Below, in pieces: positions 1-5,219 of a stretch of DNA of 5,998 nt. The notes under the pieces are model-generated. The model worked only from the letters and a program-made list of their open reading frames with translations. It had not been told where the DNA came from and made no database searches. The position numbers and the translations under genes were made by a program. This stretch comes from Deltaproteobacteria bacterium RBG_13_49_15 (GTDB lineage Bacteria > Desulfobacterota > Desulfobacteria > Desulfobacterales > UBA2156): contig MGQD01000011.1 in assembly GCA_001797695.1 (NCBI GenBank), positions 1 to 5,998 on the forward strand, given 5' to 3'. Position 1 is the first letter of the stretch, and each line of letters starts with the position of its first letter.

Positions 1-230
1 CTTACTTCGAAAACAAGTTCGGATCAGGTTGGTTTGACACAGACGAGGAATTCAGAAGAAATTTCGACAGCGAGTTTCTTGTTTCCAAGGAATATTTGGG
101 AAACATCTTCAGTTGACCTCCTTTCGAGCAAGGGCTTTCATACGTCTTCTGTTCTTGATTTATCCAGAAACAAGATCTTTGAAATAGCCGGACTGAAGCT
201 ACCGTGCTCGGCCCGGCCATTAGCAGAATT

Positions 231-250
231 ACCCGTGCTCTCATACGGGT
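231..250. repeat. Inverted repeat ACCCGT-N8-ACGGGT, candidate operator
   Basis: ACCCGT at 231-236 is the exact reverse complement of ACGGGT at 245-250, with an 8-nt spacer. It sits just upstream of the candidate -10 at 273-278, roughly where a -35 element would lie. Toxin-antitoxin modules are commonly autoregulated through palindromes in this position, so an operator is plausible. The repeat is short and its function is inference only. Confidence 0.35.
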
Positions 251-272
251 GGAAGGACCGAAGCCGACGTGA

Positions 273-278
273 TATGAT
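273..278 (+). promoter_or_regulatory. Candidate -10 box (TATGAT) for the toxin-antitoxin operon
   Basis: TATGAT matches five of six bases of the sigma70 -10 consensus and lies 35 nt before the preferred antitoxin start. No good -35 hexamer is present at 16-18 nt spacing; that region is covered by the inverted repeat at 231-250. The promoter could therefore be weak or activator-dependent, or the match could be chance. Confidence 0.35.
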
Positions 279-295
279 ACTTTTAATTTATAAGT
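279..295. repeat. Imperfect 17-bp palindrome between -10 and RBS
   Basis: ACTT at 279-282 pairs with AAGT at 292-295, and TA at 284-285 pairs with TA at 289-290, centred on base 287, with one T-T mismatch per arm. Its place between the candidate -10 box and the ribosome binding site is where an autoregulating antitoxin could block transcription. The sequence is AT-rich, so chance symmetry is a real possibility. Confidence 0.25.
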
Positions 296-302
296 AATGA
301 AT

Positions 303-307
303 GGAGG
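303..307 (+). promoter_or_regulatory. Ribosome binding site that decides the antitoxin start
   Basis: GGAGG lies 5 nt before the ATG at 313. It also overlaps the upstream in-frame ATG at 301, which has no Shine-Dalgarno sequence of its own. This favours 313 as the true start and makes the 301 ATG part of the ribosome binding site. Confidence 0.7.
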
Positions 308-312
308 ATTTT

Positions 313-549
313 ATGGAAGGTTTAAGAAGGATTACATTTGATCATAGAATAATGGGAGGCAAGCCCTGTATCCGCGGCATGCGGGTGACCGTTGGCATGA
401 TCGTTGGCCTTGTGGCCTCAGGGTATTCTAAACAAGAGATCTTGGAGATGTACCCATACCTGGAGGGTGAGGATATTGACGAGGCTCTTCAATACGCTGC
501 TTGGCGCGTTGAAGAGATTGAAGTCCCCGTTGAGACAGGAACTGCATGA
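313..549 (+). CDS. DUF433 family antitoxin (VapB-like)
   Basis: This 78-residue protein carries the whole DUF433 signature: an N-terminal ITFD start, the GGKPCIRGMRVTV block (about residues 15-27), then a predicted helix-turn-helix-like stretch rich in Gly, Tyr and Leu ending in a DIDEALQYAAW helix. In this family the domain is a small winged-helix DNA-binding module that pairs with a PIN-like DUF5615 toxin, neutralising it and probably repressing the shared promoter. The gene overlaps the next one by 4 nt (ATGA at 546-549), as in co-translated toxin-antitoxin pairs. The start at 313 is preferred because GGAGG is 5 nt upstream; the ATG at 301 would add only MEDF. The family call is confident; the antitoxin role comes from family knowledge and the neighbour. 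Confidence 0.88.
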   Translation: MEGLRRITFDHRIMGGKPCIRGMRVTVGMIVGLVASGYSKQEILEMYPYLEGEDIDEALQYAAWRVEEIEVPVETGTA

Positions 550-944
550 AAATCGTCATTGACATGAACCTGTCCCCCCAATGGGTTGATTTTCTTAACC
601 GGACAGGCCAAGAATGCGTTCATTGGTCGAAGATCGGTTCTCCAGATGCGTCAGATCGGGATATTTTGCGATGGGCCCAATCCAATGGATACGTAGTATT
701 CACACATGATCTTGATTTCGGTGCCATCCTTGCCGCTACTAAAGCTGATTTTCCCAGTGTAATCCAATTGCGAACTCAAGACATCTCACCGAAGCGCATC
801 GGCGAGTTAGTAGCCTCAACATTCAAGCAGTTCGAAGAAATACTGAACCAAGGCGCCTTGGTAAGTATTGATGAAAAACAAGCGAGGGTCCGTATTTTAC
901 CACTCTTAAAAAGAAATAGATCCGATCCGGGTTTATTATCCTAA
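546..944 (+). CDS. DUF5615 family PIN-like toxin (putative ribonuclease)
   Basis: This 132-residue protein matches the DUF5615 (Mut7-C/PIN-like) family. The N-terminal strand MKIVIDMNLSP supplies the first acidic residue (D6) and the conserved N8-L9-S10-P11. A mid-region D34/D37/D39 cluster follows, then the hallmark THDLDFG (residues 53-59, acidic D55 and D57), then an IQLR strand (about 73-76) and a C-terminal helix. In PIN-like folds the acidic residues hold a metal ion for RNA cleavage, so this is most likely the toxin of the pair, acting in the cytoplasm. AGGA at 537-540, inside the antitoxin gene, is 5 nt before the ATG, and the 4-nt overlap implies translational coupling. All expected acidic residues are present, so it looks intact. 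RNase activity is inferred from the family, and the RNA target is unknown. Confidence 0.87.
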   Translation: MKIVIDMNLSPQWVDFLNRTGQECVHWSKIGSPDASDRDILRWAQSNGYVVFTHDLDFGAILAATKADFPSVIQLRTQDISPKRIGELVASTFKQFEEILNQGALVSIDEKQARVRILPLLKRNRSDPGLLS

Positions 945-1112
945 CCGTAACCTATGGGGGCTGCAACAATATCAACACTACCAGGTGAATCGATGAGGTT
1001 AAAAATCCCTGGCTTCGCCTATTTATACGCACCTAACATTAAAAAAGATTATTGAGCATTTTCGAAAACAAGCTTCGCCAATTCATGTTTATTTTGTTTT
1101 TTCTAATCCCGC

Positions 1113-1136
1113 TTCAATAAGGCTTTTGTTATTGAA
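1113..1136. repeat. Perfect 8-bp hairpin, 8-nt loop
   Basis: TTCAATAA (1113-1120) and TTATTGAA (1129-1136) are exact reverse complements around the loop GGCTTTTG. The stem is AT-rich and no T-run follows directly, so it is a poor classical terminator. It could be a protein-binding site or part of an RNA structure. Confidence 0.4.
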
Positions 1137-1182
1137 ATTCATGCAGTTTTTCACGCAGTGGAAGTTCCCTCTATTTCGATTT

Positions 1183-1206
1183 CCGGTTGATATTGTTAGC
1201 AACCGG
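1183..1206. repeat. Perfect 7-bp hairpin, 10-nt loop
   Basis: CCGGTTG (1183-1189) and CAACCGG (1200-1206) are exact reverse complements around a 10-nt AT-rich loop. This stem is G+C-richer than its surroundings. It lies 46 nt after the hairpin at 1113-1136, so the two could belong to one structured element. There is no U-tract, so it is not a typical intrinsic terminator. Confidence 0.4.
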
Positions 1207-1416
1207 TTCCCTTTGTGGACTGATACCATTCTTTAGATACCGACATCGCGGAGAATATCGTTTTCATTAGTCAAAGACAATGGCAAAACTCAATGCAGCT
1301 TTACACTTAACTTTCCTGTAAAAAAGCGGAATATCAATTTCTATTTAAACCTCTATAACTCCGGATTAACCTTTGAATACAGCTGACGTGAGGCAGGATG
1401 CACCAGCCATGTTGGA

Positions 1417-1426
1417 ATTGCGCAAT
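1417..1426. promoter_or_regulatory. 10-bp perfect palindrome, possible operator
   Basis: ATTGCGCAAT is self-complementary over all 10 bases and sits 57 nt before the B3/B4 gene, a suitable place for a dimeric repressor or activator site. No promoter hexamers with good spacing were found around it, so the role is only a suggestion. Confidence 0.25.
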
Positions 1427-1483
1427 AGTGGAAAAACGGCTATAGGGTACGATCAGGCAATCCTCTGAAAAAAGGAAATAGGG

Positions 1484-2140
1484 ATGCTGCATTTTTCCAT
1501 TACCCGTGCTTATGAGAAACGGTATCCGGGTGTTTCATTTGGCCTCACTCTGATCGCCGACTGCCGGAACTGGATTAATCCCGAAGGCTTTGACCAGCAC
1601 AAAAGAAAGCACCTCAGAAAGATGAGAAAGCGCGAGACGCTTGGCGCGATCGCCCAACGGGTAGAGACCTATGATCGGTTTTTCTCCAGTTTCGGTTTTG
1701 AATGCCCCCTTTCCAAACACCTGAAAAGGACCGTTCAAAGCGGATTTCCTCGATACAACCTCATGGTGGACACCCATTTTATGGCCGAGATGTGCGCCGG
1801 CATCCTGGTTGCCGTGACCGACTTTGACCGTTTTGACGGAGCGTTGTCCCTTGACATTGCCGATGAAGGCGAGCTGTGCAGGGGGATGGGCGGGCAAAGC
1901 ATGAAGACCAAACAAGGTGAGATCATCCTGAGGGACGAAAAAGAGATTGTCTGCATCCTCTGTCAGGGTGCGGATGAAAAAACCCGGGTGACCGAGAATA
2001 CAAAAAACGTCCTCTTTTATGGATATGCCGTCCCAGGCATCGAAGCGCGGGACATCGAACAAGGCCTTCGCATTGCTTCAGAAACAATGGTGGCGTTCGG
2101 TTGCGGCAAGGAAGTCTTTTTCGAGGTTTTCCCGCACTGA
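1484..2140 (+). CDS. Stand-alone B3/B4 tRNA-binding-domain protein
   Basis: This 218-residue protein matches free-standing B3/B4 domain proteins (COG3382-like), related to the editing domain of the phenylalanyl-tRNA synthetase beta chain. The N-terminal part has the family's YPGVSFG strand (residues 14-20) and a basic helix (about 40-50). The NLMVD motif (92-96) matches the usual N-P-L-V-D, and the C-terminal half has the GEIILRDEKEIVC block (145-157) followed by a D-x2-T-x2-T-x2-T pattern (D164, T167, T170, T173) and NVLFYG. In PheRS this domain removes mischarged Tyr from tRNA-Phe, so a free copy could be a trans-editing factor or may bind another small ligand. The start is supported by AAGGA at 1472-1476, 7 nt upstream. 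No signal peptide or membrane segment is seen, so it should be cytoplasmic. The next gene begins 33 nt after the stop, which suggests an operon. The domain call is good; the biochemical role is unproven for this group. Confidence 0.82.
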   Translation: MLHFSITRAYEKRYPGVSFGLTLIADCRNWINPEGFDQHKRKHLRKMRKRETLGAIAQRVETYDRFFSSFGFECPLSKHLKRTVQSGFPRYNLMVDTHFMAEMCAGILVAVTDFDRFDGALSLDIADEGELCRGMGGQSMKTKQGEIILRDEKEIVCILCQGADEKTRVTENTKNVLFYGYAVPGIEARDIEQGLRIASETMVAFGCGKEVFFEVFPH

Positions 2141-2173
2141 AACGAGATTGCAGCGCAGGCAGGTAAGGACCCT

Positions 2174-3064
2174 ATGAAAGATGTTCCAGAGCATAGCCCG
2201 GCACGCTTGAAGGCTCACGTCGAGACATTGACGAAGACCATCGGTGAACGCAGCGTTTCTATTCCCGACAACCTGGACCGGACCGCCGCTTATCTCCAAT
2301 CCTGTTTCGAAGAAATCGGCATCCCGGTACACATGGAAGCCTATCAATACGGCGGCCTGAACGTGAGCAATGTGGTCGCGGAGATAAAAGGAAGGGGAGA
2401 TTCACCCGCCCATTACATTCTGGGAGCTCATTACGACTCGGTGGCCGGCACAGTAGGCGCCGACGATAATGCCAGTGCGGTCGCCGTGTTGCTGGAGACG
2501 GCCCGGATGTTGGCCGTAGGGGATTCCCCGGAGGTTTCCATAACTTTTATCGGCTTCGCCCTGGAAGAGCCGCCGGTCTTTGGCACCCGTTTCATGGGAA
2601 GCCGGATGTATGTGGCCGCCGCCCGCAAAGACCGGATCCGCATCGACGGTATGATCTGCCTCGAAATGGTCGGCTACACCTGCCGTGAACCCGGGTGTCA
2701 GCATTATCCGTTCCCCTTGATGTTTTTCGGGTATCCCAAAACAGGCGATTTTATAGGCATCGTCGGCAACTTCGGCTCCCGTAATTTTGCGCGCACCCTC
2801 GAACGCAGCTTTCACCGCAGCCGTCAACTTCCGGTAGTTTCCCTGATGGTTCCTTTCAACGGATGGATTATGCCTTCCGTGCGACTCAGCGATCATGCCT
2901 CGTTCTGGGACAGAGGGTATCCAGCCGTGATGGTCACCGATTCGGCGTTTTTCCGCAATCCCCATTACCATCGTGCTTCTGATATTATGGAAACCCTGGA
3001 TTTCGATTTTATGGAGCGGCTGGTGCAGAACCTGGTGGGATTTTTTCTTGACGGAAGTCGCTGA
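2174..3064 (+). CDS. M28 family zinc peptidase (aminopeptidase-like)
   Basis: This 296-residue protein is a complete M28 metallopeptidase of the form that binds two zinc ions. Visible in order are GAHYDS (84-89, zinc ligand H86 and supporting D88), GADDNASA (95-102, bridging Asp at 97/98), the catalytic and zinc-binding pair E131-E132 in ALEEPPVFGT, CLEMVGY (162-168, ligand E164), SDHASFWDRGYPAVMVTD (239-256) and PHYHRASD (263-270, ligand H266). All expected metal ligands are present, so it should be active. Glu at 164 and the EPGCQHYP stretch (172-179) are, to my recollection, usual in this bacterial subgroup. No signal peptide is seen, unlike many secreted M28 enzymes, so it probably trims peptides in the cytoplasm. 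AAGGA at 2165-2169 precedes the ATG by 4 nt. The 33-nt gap to the B3/B4 gene points to co-transcription. The exact substrate (aminopeptidase or another amide hydrolase such as a glutaminyl-cyclase-like enzyme) cannot be read from sequence. Confidence 0.92.
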   Translation: MKDVPEHSPARLKAHVETLTKTIGERSVSIPDNLDRTAAYLQSCFEEIGIPVHMEAYQYGGLNVSNVVAEIKGRGDSPAHYILGAHYDSVAGTVGADDNASAVAVLLETARMLAVGDSPEVSITFIGFALEEPPVFGTRFMGSRMYVAAARKDRIRIDGMICLEMVGYTCREPGCQHYPFPLMFFGYPKTGDFIGIVGNFGSRNFARTLERSFHRSRQLPVVSLMVPFNGWIMPSVRLSDHASFWDRGYPAVMVTDSAFFRNPHYHRASDIMETLDFDFMERLVQNLVGFFLDGSR

Positions 3065-3448
3065 AAATACTCAGGTGAGTGAGATCTTAATTAGTTCCCG
3101 TCCGAAAAAGCTAAGCGGCAGACCCAAGGTTTAATGACCTGGTTTTAAGACACAGTAAATCATCTCTACGTTAACAGCTTCCAGCAAGGGGGAGGTAACG
3201 ACAGCGTTTGCTAAAGTGTTATATCGATTAAGTCGGGGTCATGGAGGAAGCTGGTGACCTTTATTGCCACTGCGTTCATGCTACTGCTCACTTTAGGGAC
3301 CGGCCAAGGTTTTAATGATTATCGTTCACTTTATCATAGAGAAGCACAACAACGGTTCAGGCCGAAGGTTATTGTTTGCAATAATCAGTGGCGCCATACT
3401 ATTTTCGTACGACAATTTCTCACAAAAAGCGGGAAGGAGAATCCAGGA
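3065..3448. other. Spacer with possible N-terminal extension of the next gene
   Basis: No separate gene is evident. The first 190 nt carry a weak hairpin followed by Ts (3124-3146). From 3254 the frame of the downstream hydrolase is already open from a GTG that has GGAGG at 3243-3247, 6 nt upstream. The 65 residues this would add begin with a hydrophobic stretch (FIATAFMLLLTL) resembling a signal peptide or membrane anchor, but the rest looks unlike a conserved domain. G+C is low (about 24/60 at 3361-3420). Confidence 0.4.
3124..3146 (+). terminator. Weak candidate intrinsic terminator after the peptidase gene
   Basis: AGGT (3127-3130) pairs with ACCT (3137-3140), extended by CC/GG with a one-base bulge, and TTTT follows at 3143-3146. 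The stem is short and bulged, so efficiency would be low. It is the only T-tailed hairpin I saw between the peptidase and the hydrolase. Confidence 0.22.
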
Positions 3449-4216
3449 ATGCATGTCGACGATCCGATTGTTTCCCGAATTGTGTTCCACCCTCGGATAG
3501 AGCCCTTGAACCAACGTTCGGTTGGCATTTCTACCGAAACAGTCAGCGGGGGTGAAAAAATTGGCGGTTACCTGTACCTGCATCCGGAAAGCCGAATACT
3601 CACAATCTTCTTCCATGGAAACGGAGAAATAGCCGTCGACTACGATGACCTTTCGCAGTTTTATGTGGCCGGTGGCATCTCTTTCTGGGTGGTCGATTAC
3701 CGAGGTTATGGAAAAAGCACGGGTACGCCATCTTACACGAAGATGTTTGTCGACGCCGAGGCTATTTTCCATGATATCGAAAAAATTGAAAAAATCTATG
3801 GGCGTTCTTTCCACAAAGTGATGGTTATGGGCCGATCGCTGGGGAGTGCATCGGCTATTTACCTGGCATCATCTCATCCGGATCGAGTAAGCGCTCTCAT
3901 TCTCGACAGCCCTTTTTCACATGGTCCAGCCCTAATATCTCGGTTGGGCGGCCCAAAATTACCTGCAGAAGCGCTTTCTGGTGGAGACAATATCGATCGG
4001 ATCAAAACCATCCGCATGCCTTGTCTTATTATCCACGGCTCTCAAGATTGGATCATTCCAATTTCCGATGCTGAAGCCCTGCATAAAGCTTGTCCGAGCC
4101 AGAAAAAGAAGCTGATAAAAATCGACGGAGCCGGCCACAACGATCTACTGATTCGGGGTTTCAACATTTATTTTGCTGAGATCAAGGCTCTAATTGAATC
4201 GATTGAACGACGTTGA
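3449..4216 (+). CDS. Alpha/beta hydrolase (serine esterase-like)
   Basis: From the ATG at 3449 this is a 255-residue single-domain alpha/beta hydrolase. It shows the HGNGE oxyanion loop (56-60), DYRGYGKSTG (83-92), the nucleophile elbow GRSLG with Ser130 (128-132), DSPF (153-156), HGSQDWIIP with acid D200 (196-204) and GAGHND with His230 (228-232). The Ser-Asp-His triad is complete, so it should hydrolyse an ester, thioester or amide; the substrate is unknown. Two starts are possible. The ATG at 3449 has AAGGAG at 3434-3439, 9 nt upstream, and begins where the conserved family sequence begins (VDDPIVSRIVFHPR). The GTG at 3254 also has a good GGAGG and would give 320 residues with a hydrophobic N-terminus. 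I prefer 3449, because the extra 65 residues look unconserved, but an exported or membrane-anchored long form cannot be excluded. The gene stands alone, with more than 300 nt after it. Confidence 0.85.
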   Translation: MHVDDPIVSRIVFHPRIEPLNQRSVGISTETVSGGEKIGGYLYLHPESRILTIFFHGNGEIAVDYDDLSQFYVAGGISFWVVDYRGYGKSTGTPSYTKMFVDAEAIFHDIEKIEKIYGRSFHKVMVMGRSLGSASAIYLASSHPDRVSALILDSPFSHGPALISRLGGPKLPAEALSGGDNIDRIKTIRMPCLIIHGSQDWIIPISDAEALHKACPSQKKKLIKIDGAGHNDLLIRGFNIYFAEIKALIESIERR

Positions 4217-4317
4217 AAAGCAATTGAACTCTATTCTCATGTCATCACTCATTTCCAAGCCTTTACGGCGGATAATTTTGATAAAAAAAAGGATTCGTTC
4301 TCGTTCAAGTTAGCAAG

Positions 4318-4336
4318 CCTGAAGGTCTTTTTCAGG
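4318..4336. repeat. 6-bp hairpin in the spacer
   Basis: CCTGAA pairs exactly with TTCAGG around a 7-nt loop, GGTCTTT, and one G-T wobble can extend the stem inward. The Ts lie in the loop rather than after the stem, so it is not a standard terminator. It could be part of a regulatory site upstream of the promoter at 4420. Confidence 0.25.
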
Positions 4337-4419
4337 ATGGGCGAATCACAGGATTGTATAGAGAATTATCACTGATATTTTTAATGAAATTGAGAAACGT
4401 TTTCAGAAGGGCGAAGGAA

Positions 4420-4449
4420 TTGACAATAAAACCAAAAACCTGCTATGAA
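4420..4449 (+). promoter_or_regulatory. Sigma70-like promoter for the DUF1638 operon
   Basis: A perfect -35 hexamer, TTGACA (4420-4425), is followed after 18 nt by TATGAA (4444-4449), which matches four of six -10 bases. TG one base upstream (4441-4442) makes it an extended -10. Transcription would start near 4456 and leave a leader of about 100 nt. This is the best promoter match I found in the window, but a leader that long with a weak ribosome binding site suggests post-transcriptional control or a second start site. Confidence 0.5.
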
Positions 4450-4558
4450 TGTATCATAATCAGATTCAAGATTCAAAATCCGTGGTACGGAAAATTGCTG
4501 TCCGGTCTGGCAAGCAGTCTGTGCCTGAAACCCCTGCATTCTGATCAATTAATTTGAG

Positions 4559-5158
4559 ATGGAAAAACAAAAAAAGCCTTTTGTAGTATCCTGTGGGATA
4601 CTCAAAGATGAAATGCAAGAACTTATAAAAACTGGCCAGTTGGATGTGGACATGAGATATCTTGGAACTGGCCTGCATTATAACTATGAACACCTCAAGA
4701 ATGCTCTAGACAGCGCTCTCCAAGATGCTTCTGGGAATCAGCGCGGGAAGGGAATAGTCATCTATGGGGATGTCTGCATGGGGTTCGACCAACAGATCAA
4801 AGATCTTGTTAACAAACACGGCTTTGTCAAAGTTGATGCATTGAACTGCATCGATTGTTTATTAGGGGGCAAAGGGGAGCTATTGAAACTGGATCCGAAT
4901 CACAGGGCCTTCTTTCTCACGCCTGGATGGATCAGATTCTGGGAACGACTTGAAAGATCGAAGGAAGACCTCAGGAACCGATATAGTATGCTTGACGGAC
5001 TCATGATTTTGGACTCCTTGGGAAATCTGGATGAATTGAAGGACAAGATCGAAGAGATCAGTCGTCATACCGGCCTCCAAGTGATTAAACGAAAAGAGGT
5101 TGGCCTGGAGGGATTAAGACATGTGGTTGAAGAGGCCATCCGGAGATTATCTCCCTGA
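4559..5158 (+). CDS. DUF1638 domain-containing protein
   Basis: This 199-residue protein shows the DUF1638 pattern: an early SCGILKDEM (11-19, Cys12), a YLGTGLHYNYEHL segment (34-46, His40), YGDVCMGF (69-76, Cys73), NCIDCLLGG (96-104, Cys97 and Cys100), LTPGW (120-124), and a C-terminal LMILDSLGNLDELKDKI region (148-164) with a basic tail. The function of the family is unknown. The recurrent Cys and His residues suggest metal or cofactor binding, and from memory its genes are often near corrinoid-dependent methyltransferase genes in anaerobes; neither point is proven here. The start is fixed by an in-frame stop at 4550-4552. The ribosome binding site is poor (only TGAG directly before the ATG). 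The protein appears soluble. The next gene starts 61 nt after the stop, so co-transcription from the promoter at 4420 is likely. Confidence 0.83.
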   Translation: MEKQKKPFVVSCGILKDEMQELIKTGQLDVDMRYLGTGLHYNYEHLKNALDSALQDASGNQRGKGIVIYGDVCMGFDQQIKDLVNKHGFVKVDALNCIDCLLGGKGELLKLDPNHRAFFLTPGWIRFWERLERSKEDLRNRYSMLDGLMILDSLGNLDELKDKIEEISRHTGLQVIKRKEVGLEGLRHVVEEAIRRLSP

Positions 5159-5219
5159 CGGTAAAAGAATGCTCTTTTTGTTTATGGTAAGCCCTGTAGG
5201 CTAAAAGGAAAAACTTTTT

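Larger units (their letters stand above)
1..300. other. Gene-free spacer upstream of the toxin-antitoxin module
   Basis: I see no convincing gene here. One + frame is open from base 1 to 297 and a - frame is open from 244 to 2, but neither translation resembles a protein family. Both are rich in Ser and other residues typical of random reading frames. The only coding-like signal is on the - strand: a perfect AAGGAGGT (123 down to 116) lies 9 nt before an ATG at 106, opening a 34-codon frame that stops at 2-4. That could be a small peptide gene or chance. The right end of the spacer (about 231-312) holds the likely control region of the following genes. Confidence 0.5.
945..1483. other. 539-nt AT-rich spacer with hairpins, no gene seen
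   Basis: All six frames are broken by frequent stops and no long reading frame is present. The middle is very AT-rich. The stretch contains two perfect hairpins (1113-1136 and 1183-1206), a 10-bp palindrome (1417-1426) and a loose direct repeat (GCTTCGCC at 1012-1019 and 1072-1079). I saw no clear T-tailed terminator after the toxin gene and no good sigma70 promoter before the gene at 1484. A non-coding RNA or the scar of a lost gene are both possible. Confidence 0.5.
4217..4558. other. Spacer holding the promoter of the DUF1638 operon
   Basis: No convincing gene is present. A TTG-initiated frame (4354-4557) ends one base before the next start but resembles no protein family and overlaps the predicted promoter. 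The spacer contains a hairpin (CCTGAA 4318-4323 with TTCAGG 4331-4336), a 7-nt tandem repeat (AGATTCA at 4462-4468 and 4469-4475) and a sigma70-like promoter at 4420-4449. No clear terminator follows the hydrolase gene, although an A-run lies near 4283-4290. Confidence 0.5.

Noticed and set aside
34..297. Plus-strand frame of 87 residues with a TTG start
   Set aside because: No Shine-Dalgarno, no recognisable domain, and it runs through the likely control region of the toxin-antitoxin genes.
6..1072. 12-nt direct repeat TTCGAAAACAAG at 6-17 and 1061-1072 flanking the toxin-antitoxin module
   Set aside because: One shared 12-mer is expected by chance in a window this size, and there is no other sign of insertion such as terminal inverted repeats or an integrase.
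1032..1208. Possible integron attC site (ACCTAAC-like core near 1032, GTTAGC near 1195)
   Set aside because: The downstream core does not fit GTTRRRY and no proper paired inner sites are present.
228..1510. 12-nt repeat ATTACCCGTGCT at 228-239 and 1499-1510
   Set aside because: The second copy lies inside the B3/B4 coding sequence and the length is within chance expectation.
1535..2062. Minus-strand frame of 175 residues
   Set aside because: It lies wholly antisense to the B3/B4 gene, whose motifs are clear; its translation resembles no family.
2402..2971. Minus-strand frame of 189 residues
   Set aside because: Antisense to the M28 peptidase, where all metal ligands are on the + strand; long antisense frames are common in G+C-rich genes.
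3326..3814. Minus-strand frame of 162 residues
   Set aside because: Mostly antisense to the alpha/beta hydrolase, which has a complete catalytic triad; no domain recognised.
4354..4557. Plus-strand frame of 67 residues ending one base before the DUF1638 start
   Set aside because: TTG start, no family resemblance, and a good promoter lies inside it; kept only as a remark on possible coupling.
5169..5204. 11-codon frame between DUF1638 and the dehydrogenase
   Set aside because: No ribosome binding site and too short to support; it overlaps the dehydrogenase's leader.
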